From Acetatifactor sp. (GTDB lineage: Bacteria; Bacillota; Clostridia; Lachnospirales; Lachnospiraceae), in contig JAEEVF010000010.1 of the NCBI GenBank assembly GCA_016290775.1, positions 62,001-126,000 of the forward strand: 64,000 nucleotides of DNA, written 5' to 3'. Both the position numbers and the translations under genes were made by a program. Positions within the stretch are counted from its first letter, which is position 1. The number at the start of each line of letters is the position of its first letter. The notes under the pieces were generated by a model. That model searched no databases, was not told where the DNA came from, and worked only from the letters and a program-made list of their open reading frames with translations. Below, piece by piece: positions 9,327 to 16,696 of this stretch.

Positions 9327-10711
9327 TCTTCTGCCCCTGCCTTTCCACGATAGATCCGAAGAGGACATTCGCAACGCATCTTCGTCGAGAAATCTCTCCG
9401 CTCCTTGCACGCCTCGCCGTCCCAGATCTTCTCCCAATCATCCGCGAGGAAATTCCCCAGCGGCTCGTCGGAAAGCCAGCTCTGGCAAGGCACCACGTTT
9501 CCGCCAGGCGTGATCGCCATGTTGCTCAGGCATGCGCCACAGTTCGGCGTGCTGATGCCAAGCTCCCTGCAGAAGGCTTCATCCACCCATCCGGGCGAAG
9601 TAAAGCTGATCTCCATGCCGTTCTTATAACAATACTCCACGCTCTCCTTCAGGATCTCACGAACCTCTGCAAGCGAAAGCTGAAGCTCTTCGGAAGCTTC
9701 CATTGCCGCATTACCGGTGGTGATCAGTCCGGAACAGGTCACGTACAGAACGCCCTTTTCGTGCAGGAATTCCAAGGTCTTCACATAGTCCTTATTCAAC
9801 GTGCAGAGCGGCGTGTTAATGCTCAGGTTAATGCCTGCGGCGATCGCATTCTCAATGCCCGCCACGGTCTCCTGGTACTTCGGCGCGCCAACAAGCTTGT
9901 TGTGAACCTCTTCGTTCCAGGAATAGAAGGTGATCTGGCAGCTGTCCAGAGAGGCTTTCTTTAACTCTTCGCAGTATTCCTTCGTCAGCTTGATGCCATT
10001 GGTGTTCAGCCTGGTGATGAACCACTTTGCGTGGTCGATCAGCTCCGGCAGGTCCTCACGCATGGTGGGTTCGCCGCCGGTAAAGGTCACCTGCGGAATG
10101 CCAACCTTGCGGCACTTGTCCAAAATGGCCTTCCATTCTTCCGTGGACAGCTCCTCCTCCGAGGATTGCTCCTGTCCTGCCGCATAGCAATGCACGCAGT
10201 TTTGATTGCAATGCCATCTGCCGCCCTTCGTCATGGCGCTGATCATCAGATCCATTCTGTGCGGCGCCTTCATAAGCGGTGCATATTCTCCGATGTTAAG
10301 GTACCCGATGGCCTCGTCCGTCGGCTCGCCGTAAGCCACCTGCTTAAAGGTCGTCATCATGCGAAGGACTCCCTTACGCAGCATTGCCTTGGGCACGAAA
10401 GGATATACCTTCTTCACCCTTGCCGTGGCAAGCTTTACGATGTTCTTCGCGTCCTCGTCATTGATCTCGCGACCCGCGTAAACGTTGACCTCCTCGATAA
10501 ACTCCGTCAGCAAAATGCTCCAGGCGCGGTTCACGGGGATCACGTCCTGGCCGTTAATGATCGCCACGCTCGCTCCAACCTCTCCGTCCACGATCTTAGG
10601 CGGTACAAGGTGAATACGGACCACGCCGGGCCCTTCCGGGTTCAGCGTCGTGTGATGCACCTCGTTAAAATGCTCATACGCGTAATTTCTTTCTCTCTTT
10701 GAAGTTCTCAT
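9323..10711 (-). CDS. Radical SAM/SPASM enzyme
   Basis: A 462-residue radical SAM protein. The cluster motif is C168-N-Q-N-C172-V-H-C175, followed by the GGEP motif (TFTGGEPTMRED). A SPASM-type C-terminal region follows: CGACLSNMAITPGGNVVPC about residues 395-415 and a final Cys set about residues 440-455 ending MRCECPL. SPASM enzymes carry auxiliary iron-sulfur clusters and usually modify peptides or proteins. Residues 1-165 form an extra N-terminal domain whose segment around VNRAWSILLTEFIEE could be a PqqD/RRE-like peptide-binding fold; this is a guess. It overlaps the upstream GGDEF gene by ATGA and the downstream Cys-Ala tail gene by ATGA, making a three-gene coupled set. Cytoplasmic. 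Confidence 0.88.
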   Translation of the reverse strand: MRTSKRERNYAYEHFNEVHHTTLNPEGPGVVRIHLVPPKIVDGEVGASVAIINGQDVIPVNRAWSILLTEFIEEVNVYAGREINDEDAKNIVKLATARVKKVYPFVPKAMLRKGVLRMMTTFKQVAYGEPTDEAIGYLNIGEYAPLMKAPHRMDLMISAMTKGGRWHCNQNCVHCYAAGQEQSSEEELSTEEWKAILDKCRKVGIPQVTFTGGEPTMREDLPELIDHAKWFITRLNTNGIKLTKEYCEELKKASLDSCQITFYSWNEEVHNKLVGAPKYQETVAGIENAIAAGINLSINTPLCTLNKDYVKTLEFLHEKGVLYVTCSGLITTGNAAMEASEELQLSLAEVREILKESVEYCYKNGMEISFTSPGWVDEAFCRELGISTPNCGACLSNMAITPGGNVVPCQSWLSDEPLGNFLADDWEKIWDGEACKERRDFSTKMRCECPLRIYRGKAGAEE

Positions 10712-13434
10712 GTCATATCCTTTCCTGCTGCAAGCGCCTTTAAGTCGCTCTTATTCTGGTACATCTCCTGGTCTGCCCTCTCAAAGACCTCCGCAACGCG
10801 GTGATCCTTGCCCGGCACGTAATCAGATACGCCGACGGCAACCACGGGCCCCTTGCCAGCCTTTTGATTCTCAAGCACCTGAGCCTTAAAAGCCTCGATC
10901 AGGTGATCGCGCTGTTCATAATCGCTGTTCATCATCACCACGGCAAACTCGTCGCCGCCGATGCGGAACACGGGACTATGGGCAAAGGACGTGAAGATCA
11001 GCTTACACGAAGCTTTGATATATTCATCTCCGGCCTTATGTCCGTAATTGTCATTCACAAATTTCAGATTGTTGATGTCGCATACGGCGATGGCGAAGCT
11101 CATCTGCTCGGGATCTTCCTCAAGCTCATGCTGCATGGACTCCTCCACCTCACGATATGCCGTGATGTTCTTTGCGCCCGTCAGGCCGTCACGCCTTGCA
11201 AGGTCATTCGCCATGCGAAGTGCACGCACGTGCTCTTCTTCCTTGCGTACTTCCTCATTCACGTTCTCCACGCCAATGATGAAGTGGATGCGATCACTGC
11301 CCCACATTACGGTCAGACGCATGTACTGCGGCTTTCCGTCCAGCATGATCCTGTAATCCTCGCGCAACTGCTTGTGACCTTCCAAGGCGGTGATCATGTG
11401 ATCCTTTCCAAGGATCATCGTAATGCGCTCACGATCCTCCGGATGCACAAGTTTTCTTGCGTTGCCCTCCATCTCTTCGAAGAAGTTGATGCCCTCCTCC
11501 TGGATCACAAGACTGCCAAAGAGATTGTTTGCGCGATACTCCGTATATCTTCCGCTTGCGGAATTCACATAGTATATGATGTCGTAGTGCGACGCCAGGC
11601 CTTCTGCGATCTGGTTGTAGGTCTCCAGATCCTTGCGCGAACGCCTTGCCTCAGCAAGCTGCTCCATCTCCACGGGCGAGTTGATGATCTCGATATCATT
11701 TGCATAAAGCGTACGGCTCAGCATGCTCACGATGTATTCGCCGCGATCCGCCGTCTCCGTATTCAGCTCCGTCAAAAGGATGCCGTAGATCCTGCACCCG
11801 TAGAACACAGGGAACGTAACGTACGCCTTACAGTGTTTCGGAAGAAGCTTATTCGTAAAGATCTGCTTTACGGAGCATGCCCTCTCTTCCTTCGGGATGA
11901 TACGAAGCTCCCCGTCCTCGGTCACGCACCACAGGTTCAGGCGATCCGGGAAGATCGTAACGCCGTGGTAAATGTAATTCACGGGAATGTCGTAAAGATA
12001 AAGGGCCGAGTTCTGCAAGCCCAGCTTGCCAAAGTGACTGACGATGTTATCCACCGCATCCTTGCCGGTGCGATCAAAATCCGTGGTCTCGATCAAGAAA
12101 TCCAACATGAATCCACGGCCGCTGTTAATATATTCGTTCCGTCTGTTCCTCGAGCCTGACATCATCCGGATGGCGCTGTCCCTCATGCGGATAAAGAGGC
12201 GGTTGTTCCTCTGATTCACGATGATGTTCATTCCCACGCGGTTCATGTATTCCTGCAGCTTAGCGATGAACGTCAGGAACTTTGACGCATCCGTGTAATT
12301 GATCGCGCCGTGAGTAAAGAAATCGTCGATAAGGAATCCGATCTCGTCGAACTCCTCAAGACTCATGACCTCTTTCTTCATGGCCGCGAGCATCCGATTG
12401 ATGATCTCATGGAACAAGGGGCGAAGCCTTGTAGCATTGCTCTCGCCGCCTTCATAGCGGAATCTGTAAAAGCAGTCATCAAAAAGCTTGTCAATAAAAG
12501 CATTGTCCGCCGTAAGGAGTGCGCTGGGTTCAAAAACGTTCCACTCATAGGGACAGGATTCGCGTCCAAACAGCCTGGTCGGCAAAACGACGGAAGAAAC
12601 CTTCTTCCCTTCCAATTTCTCCATGAGGACTTCAAAAGCCCTGGTGCCAAGCATGCCGTCGCTCGGTCCGATGGAAGCCAGCGGCGGGATCATGGTGCTT
12701 GCACCGTGGGTATTGTCAAATCCAAAGACAAGAATGTCCTTGCCCGGAACCAGGCCGCGCTTATCCATGGCCGTATAAAGCGCCACGGCTGCAGGGTCAT
12801 TTACGCAAAAGATTGCCTGAGCGTCAGGATTTCGATCCAAAAGGGCCTCCGCCTCCGGCACACACTCTGAAGACATGTCCGTCTTCTGATAATCCGATTC
12901 CTTAAAATGAATGCCCTTCTCTTCCAGGATCTTGCCAAAAAGGCGCTTGCGCTCCATGGCATCTGGATTGTCATCACGTCCGCCGAGCATGCAGATCCTG
13001 TGAAGTCCGCGTACCTCCGTCAGATAATCGATCGCCTCGCGAAGACCGGACTCATTGTCGTAATTAACCGATGTCTCATCCTTGCTGTTCGTTGCAATGA
13101 GGACCTTCGGGATCCTTTCGTAATTGCGTATTTTCTCCAAACCAAAGGAATCCATCTCCAGAGCCGTGAAGTTTGGCATCGTCAGGATCAGGCCATCAAA
13201 CTTGCTCGATTCCTCAAGGCGATAGACATAGTTATATACGGACTTATAGCGATAGTGCTTATCCACCTCGCCGATCTCGTTTTGCCTTCCCACAAGGACG
13301 ATCAGTCTCACGTCTTCACGCTCCCGCGTCGCATTTTGCACGCCGCGGATCACTTCCTTCGCGAAATCCGTGAAGATATCCTCGCAGATCAGGCCGATCA
13401 CTCGCATTTTCTTTTCTTGATTCTCCATAAGCAT
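10708..13434 (-). CDS. LacI-like ligand-binding domain fused to PAS and active GGDEF diguanylate cyclase
   Basis: A 908-residue sensor cyclase. Residues 10-310 match the sugar-binding half of LacI/GalR regulators (VIGLICEDIFTDFAKEVIRGV at the start, then ICMLGGRDDNPDAMERK and FCVNDPAAVALY), but there is no preceding helix-turn-helix, so it should not bind DNA. A middle region of about 330-620 is followed by a PAS-like segment (about 630-740) and a GGDEF domain with the intact motif GGDEF at residues 826-830. No RxxD inhibitory site is visible upstream of the motif. It should make c-di-GMP in response to a cytoplasmic sugar-like ligand. The first ATG is 4 bases after AAGGAG; the ATG two codons on has a longer 10-base spacing. 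First gene of the long unit. Confidence 0.88.
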   Translation of the reverse strand: MLMENQEKKMRVIGLICEDIFTDFAKEVIRGVQNATREREDVRLIVLVGRQNEIGEVDKHYRYKSVYNYVYRLEESSKFDGLILTMPNFTALEMDSFGLEKIRNYERIPKVLIATNSKDETSVNYDNESGLREAIDYLTEVRGLHRICMLGGRDDNPDAMERKRLFGKILEEKGIHFKESDYQKTDMSSECVPEAEALLDRNPDAQAIFCVNDPAAVALYTAMDKRGLVPGKDILVFGFDNTHGASTMIPPLASIGPSDGMLGTRAFEVLMEKLEGKKVSSVVLPTRLFGRESCPYEWNVFEPSALLTADNAFIDKLFDDCFYRFRYEGGESNATRLRPLFHEIINRMLAAMKKEVMSLEEFDEIGFLIDDFFTHGAINYTDASKFLTFIAKLQEYMNRVGMNIIVNQRNNRLFIRMRDSAIRMMSGSRNRRNEYINSGRGFMLDFLIETTDFDRTGKDAVDNIVSHFGKLGLQNSALYLYDIPVNYIYHGVTIFPDRLNLWCVTEDGELRIIPKEERACSVKQIFTNKLLPKHCKAYVTFPVFYGCRIYGILLTELNTETADRGEYIVSMLSRTLYANDIEIINSPVEMEQLAEARRSRKDLETYNQIAEGLASHYDIIYYVNSASGRYTEYRANNLFGSLVIQEEGINFFEEMEGNARKLVHPEDRERITMILGKDHMITALEGHKQLREDYRIMLDGKPQYMRLTVMWGSDRIHFIIGVENVNEEVRKEEEHVRALRMANDLARRDGLTGAKNITAYREVEESMQHELEEDPEQMSFAIAVCDINNLKFVNDNYGHKAGDEYIKASCKLIFTSFAHSPVFRIGGDEFAVVMMNSDYEQRDHLIEAFKAQVLENQKAGKGPVVAVGVSDYVPGKDHRVAEVFERADQEMYQNKSDLKALAAGKDMT

Positions 13435-13492
13435 TTTGCTCCTTATGTACCCTTAGTTGAAAATGGACAGAAAGACGCATCTTATTCAGTAA

Positions 13493-13521
13493 ATTATACT
13501 ACAAAATGCCTCATGTTGCAA
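13493..13521 (-). promoter_or_regulatory. Sigma-70 type promoter for the GGDEF-radical SAM unit
   Basis: On the minus strand TTGCAA (13521-13516) and a perfect TATAAT (13498-13493) are separated by 17 bases. The element lies 59 bases before the start of the sensor cyclase gene and just past the terminator of the isomerase gene. Confidence 0.65.
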
Positions 13522-13531
13522 ATTTTTTTGT

Positions 13532-13568
13532 CAAAAAAGTCCCCCTCTCACCTTCGTGGGAGGGGGAC
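13532..13568 (-). terminator. Strong Rho-independent terminator after the sugar isomerase gene
   Basis: A 13-pair stem (GTCCCCCTCTCAC / GTGGGAGGGGGAC, one wobble) with loop CTTC is followed on the minus strand by a run of T residues. It separates the isomerase/dehydrogenase unit from the sensor cyclase promoter. Confidence 0.85.
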
Positions 13569-13593
13569 CTTGGGGAGAAAGAATATGGAGGTA

Positions 13594-14481
13594 TTACAGT
13601 AGGTTTAACAAGGAATCATGCGCCAGCGTAAATGCTTCAAAGCCACTCAGCTTCTTACCTTCCTCGAATGCCGGAAGGGCTACACTTCCCCTTTCCAGGC
13701 CGGCAAATCCGTCAAAGTCAAACAGGTGCGGCTCCAGCGAAAGGAAACCGCAAAATCCACCCTCAAACATCCGCGTCAAGATCTCCTTGAGATTGCCATC
13801 TCCAAAGCCAGCAGGAACCACCTTTCCGGTTCCCCAGATGGCATCCTTGACATGAACGTAGGCCACGTAATCCTTCAGGAGCTCATAGGCTTCCAACGTG
13901 TCCTGCCCCGCCTGGACAAAGTTCGCAAAATCGAAGATTGCCTTAAAATGATCACTTCCAAACGCCTCCATGATCTCAAGGCATTCCTTTGCCTTCTCAC
14001 CGTAGATGCCCTTTTCGTTCTCATGTAAAAGACAAATGTCCTGTGCTTTGGCATAATCCGCAAATTTTCCGAGGCGGTCAAAGACCTGCTCCTTCAGCAC
14101 GCTCTTTTCGAATTCTGCATCCGAAGGCTCCTTGGAAAACGGTGCCTGCGGCACGTAAAAGCTGAACATCCTGATGTTCTTTGCTTCCATCGCGTGAGCG
14201 ATCTCAATCGCCCTCTTGAATTCTTCAAAGTGCGTCTCGAAAGGGTCCGCGATCTGGATCTTTCCAAGGGGCGAACCCAAAGCGGAAAGCCGGATTCCGG
14301 CGTCATCAAGCTTTGCCTTGATCTCCTTTACCTTTATGTCTCCCTGGTGGATCAGATTCTTCCCGTCCACGCCGCGCATTTCCACGTAATGCATGTCCAG
14401 CTTTTTCAGGCACTCGATCTGCGTGTCCAGATCCTGTGCAATCTCATCTGCAAAACCAGTCAAAAGGTCATAATTTTTCAT
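13594..14481 (-). CDS. Sugar phosphate isomerase/epimerase (xylose isomerase-like TIM barrel)
   Basis: A 295-residue cytoplasmic TIM-barrel protein of the AP endonuclease 2/xylose isomerase-like superfamily, usually an epimerase or isomerase for sugars, keto-inositols or hydroxypyruvate. Metal-ligand positions are visible in LLHENEKGIYG (about 150-160), FDFANFVQAG (about 182-191), YVHVKDA (about 212-218) and LSLEPHL (about 250). An AGGAG site precedes the ATG. It follows the Gfo/Idh/MocA gene by 14 bases, a pairing typical of inositol or unusual-sugar catabolism in this family. A strong terminator closes the unit 26 bases downstream. Confidence 0.87.
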   Translation of the reverse strand: MKNYDLLTGFADEIAQDLDTQIECLKKLDMHYVEMRGVDGKNLIHQGDIKVKEIKAKLDDAGIRLSALGSPLGKIQIADPFETHFEEFKRAIEIAHAMEAKNIRMFSFYVPQAPFSKEPSDAEFEKSVLKEQVFDRLGKFADYAKAQDICLLHENEKGIYGEKAKECLEIMEAFGSDHFKAIFDFANFVQAGQDTLEAYELLKDYVAYVHVKDAIWGTGKVVPAGFGDGNLKEILTRMFEGGFCGFLSLEPHLFDFDGFAGLERGSVALPAFEEGKKLSGFEAFTLAHDSLLNLL

Positions 14482-14495
14482 CGTTTTATCCTCTC

Positions 14496-15614
14496 CTAAT
14501 TCACCTTCTTACCGGTCGCGCGGCGCTTATTCAGCTCCTCAAGGAACCTGTCCTCGTCCACCGGAAGCTCCACCGTCTGATCCAGCCAAGAGGAAAGATA
14601 CATCGCATTCGAAAGCATCAGACCATTGATCCCTTCCGTTCCTTCCGCCACAAGGGGCGTGCCGAACAGAATATGATCCGCAAAGGCTTTCAGAACGCCC
14701 ACGTGCTGCTCGTTCATTCCGTCGGTCTCGATGACAAGATGCTCCGTCTCAGGGACTTCATATCCACTCGTCGCGGTCTTGCAATACTCTCTTTCATTCA
14801 CTTTCAGCTTGTCAAAAGTGAGCTTCCCGTGCTCGCAAACAATCTTGCCCATCTCAAAGGTCAGTTCCAGACGGTTCGTGCCGGGAGCATCGCCGGTGGT
14901 GGTCACAAACACGCCTGTCGCGCCGCCAGGAAACTCCAGGTACGCCGTCACGTCATCCTCCACCTCGATATCATGCCACTTGCCCTCATGGCAAAAGGCC
15001 CGAACCTTCGTCGGCATGCCGCAGAGCCACTGCAAAAGGTCTAACTGGTGCGGGCACTGATTCAAAAGGACGCCGCCGCCCTCACCATTCCAGGAAGCTC
15101 TCCAGCCCGCGGAGGCATAATATGCATCCGTACGATACCAATCGGTGATGATCCAGTTCACGCGCTTTAAGGCGCCGAGCTCACCGCTCCTGATCATCTC
15201 GCGGAGCTTGCGGTATACGCAGTTCGTGCGCTGGTTCCACATCATGGCAAACACCTTATCGCTCTTTTTCGCCACCTCGTTCATCTCACGGACCTGCTTT
15301 GTATATACCCCCGCAGGCTTTTCGCTCAATGCATGTAAGCCATGCTCCAGCGCATAGATGACGAATTCCGGATGGAAATAATGGGGCGTCGCGATGAGCA
15401 CCGCGTCACACTCTCCGGACAAGATCAATGCATGCCCGTCCAGATAGGTCTTTACGTCGGGCGAAAGGTTTTCCTTTGCCCAGTCAAGTCGCTCCTGGCG
15501 AATGTCCGCCACTGCCGTCAGCTTCATGTTCGGCACCAAGCCCTTGACGATGCTTGTCGCATGACCGCCGCCCATGTTACCGATTCCAATGATCCCAAGC
15601 CTTACTTCACTCAT
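14496..15614 (-). CDS. Gfo/Idh/MocA family NAD(P)-dependent oxidoreductase
   Basis: A 372-residue sugar or inositol dehydrogenase-type enzyme. The Rossmann start LGIIGIGNMGGGHA is at residues 6-19, the EKPAG dinucleotide-domain signature near residue 97, and a C-terminal substrate domain contains NQCPHQLDLLQWLCG with the catalytic His. The ATG at 15614 is preceded by AGAGGAG; a longer reading to 15701 gives a low-quality arginine-rich N-terminus and no better site. It is co-directional with the isomerase and divergent from the AraC gene, which is its probable regulator. Substrate not readable. Confidence 0.9.
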   Translation of the reverse strand: MSEVRLGIIGIGNMGGGHATSIVKGLVPNMKLTAVADIRQERLDWAKENLSPDVKTYLDGHALILSGECDAVLIATPHYFHPEFVIYALEHGLHALSEKPAGVYTKQVREMNEVAKKSDKVFAMMWNQRTNCVYRKLREMIRSGELGALKRVNWIITDWYRTDAYYASAGWRASWNGEGGGVLLNQCPHQLDLLQWLCGMPTKVRAFCHEGKWHDIEVEDDVTAYLEFPGGATGVFVTTTGDAPGTNRLELTFEMGKIVCEHGKLTFDKLKVNEREYCKTATSGYEVPETEHLVIETDGMNEQHVGVLKAFADHILFGTPLVAEGTEGINGLMLSNAMYLSSWLDQTVELPVDEDRFLEELNKRRATGKKVN

Positions 15615-15725
15615 TTTTCTCTCCTCTTTCTTCTGATTCGCATTGCCGCCTCGGCCCCGCATCACAACACTCCTTTTGCACAATCCCCAGCGACTCTTCA
15701 TGTTCCTATTGTAATCCGCAGGCGA

Positions 15726-15737
15726 ATATTATAATAT
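15726..15737. promoter_or_regulatory. Palindromic A/T element in the divergent AraC/dehydrogenase promoter region
   Basis: The perfect 12-base palindrome ATATTATAATAT lies in the 175-base divergent region and offers a TATAAT -10 box on both strands. A convincing -35 box was not found for either direction; a plus-strand TTGTAA sits 15 bases upstream. Confidence 0.35.
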
Positions 15738-15789
15738 AGACATATACTACCTATTTTATGTAATTTTCCGACCTATGGAGGAAGAGCCC

Positions 15790-16674
15790 ATGCGTAGCAA
15801 AAAGCCGATCATTACAAGCACTCTCAAGGCGCCCGAGCGCGACAGGGCCCACTACATGTTCCCCGTTGCGCCGCCCTTCGACGTCGTATACCGCAATTCA
15901 GACGCGCCCTATCCCGTCGGTCCGCATACCCACAATGCCGCGGAGCTTTATTTCACGCTGACGGATCTTCCCGACGTTCTCCTTGGCAACACGGTGTCGG
16001 CAGTGCCCGCGGGGACGCTCCTTATCATTCCGGCCTTTTGCGTGCACCAGCTCTATCACGAGACTGGCGTCGTCTACGAGCGATACATCTTAAGCATCAA
16101 CACCCAGTGGCTTGACGCGCTCCTTTGCGAAGGCGCCAAAGAAGTCGCCTACCTTTCCAACAGCACGCAGCCCGTGCTCCTCTTCCCCGGAAAGGAACAA
16201 AAAAGAAAGCTTCTTCGCCAGTTCGACGAATTGCTTTCTTTGAATGGCAGGACCTCTCCCGAGGCCATGAGCGCTTTTTTTCGATTGTTTTCCGGGATCC
16301 ACGCCGAAGCCGGGAAGATCGCGCCAAAGCTGCAAAAGGACCTTCCGATCTCTCCCTCGCAAAAGCGCGTAAACGACTTTATTGCCTATCTTCAGGAGCA
16401 TATACACGAGAATATCACTACTTCCGACCTTGCGGCGCACTTTTACCTCAATCCGGACTATCTGGCAAGGCTGTTCAAAAGCCACATGCATGTCTCCGTC
16501 GGACATTACGTGACCCTCCAAAAGATCAATGCTGCAGAGGCAATGCTCCGAGAAGGAAAAAGCGTAACCGAAGTCCAGGAAGCCCTGGGTTACTCCAGCT
16601 ACGCTTATTTCTTCAAAACCTTTCAAAAGATCACTGGCATCTCACCGAGCCAGTACGGGAATCGCTATCGCTGA
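15790..16674 (+). CDS. AraC family transcriptional regulator
   Basis: A 294-residue regulator. Residues 20-110 form a cupin-type sensor (PHTHNAAELYFTL, VPAGTLLIIP, VHQLYHE), and the last 100 residues contain the double helix-turn-helix (TTSDLAAHFYLNPDYLARLFK and VTEVQEALGYSSYAYFFKTFQK, then GISPSQY). I chose the second ATG at 15790 because GGAGG lies 8 bases before it; the first ATG at 15775 overlaps that site. Divergent from the dehydrogenase/isomerase operon, which it probably activates in response to a sugar. One of only two plus-strand genes here. Confidence 0.9.
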   Translation: MRSKKPIITSTLKAPERDRAHYMFPVAPPFDVVYRNSDAPYPVGPHTHNAAELYFTLTDLPDVLLGNTVSAVPAGTLLIIPAFCVHQLYHETGVVYERYILSINTQWLDALLCEGAKEVAYLSNSTQPVLLFPGKEQKRKLLRQFDELLSLNGRTSPEAMSAFFRLFSGIHAEAGKIAPKLQKDLPISPSQKRVNDFIAYLQEHIHENITTSDLAAHFYLNPDYLARLFKSHMHVSVGHYVTLQKINAAEAMLREGKSVTEVQEALGYSSYAYFFKTFQKITGISPSQYGNRYR

Positions 16675-16696
16675 TCACGCCTCGCCATTACGACAC

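Noticed and set aside
10801..12159. 452-codon open frame on the plus strand
   Set aside because: It lies wholly antisense to the sensor cyclase gene and gives a His/Leu/Arg-rich product with no recognisable domain; high GC at codon position three explains it.
13516..13537. TTGACA at the terminator tail as the -35 box of the cyclase promoter
   Set aside because: It is 30 bases from the TATAAT box; TTGCAA with 17-base spacing fits better.
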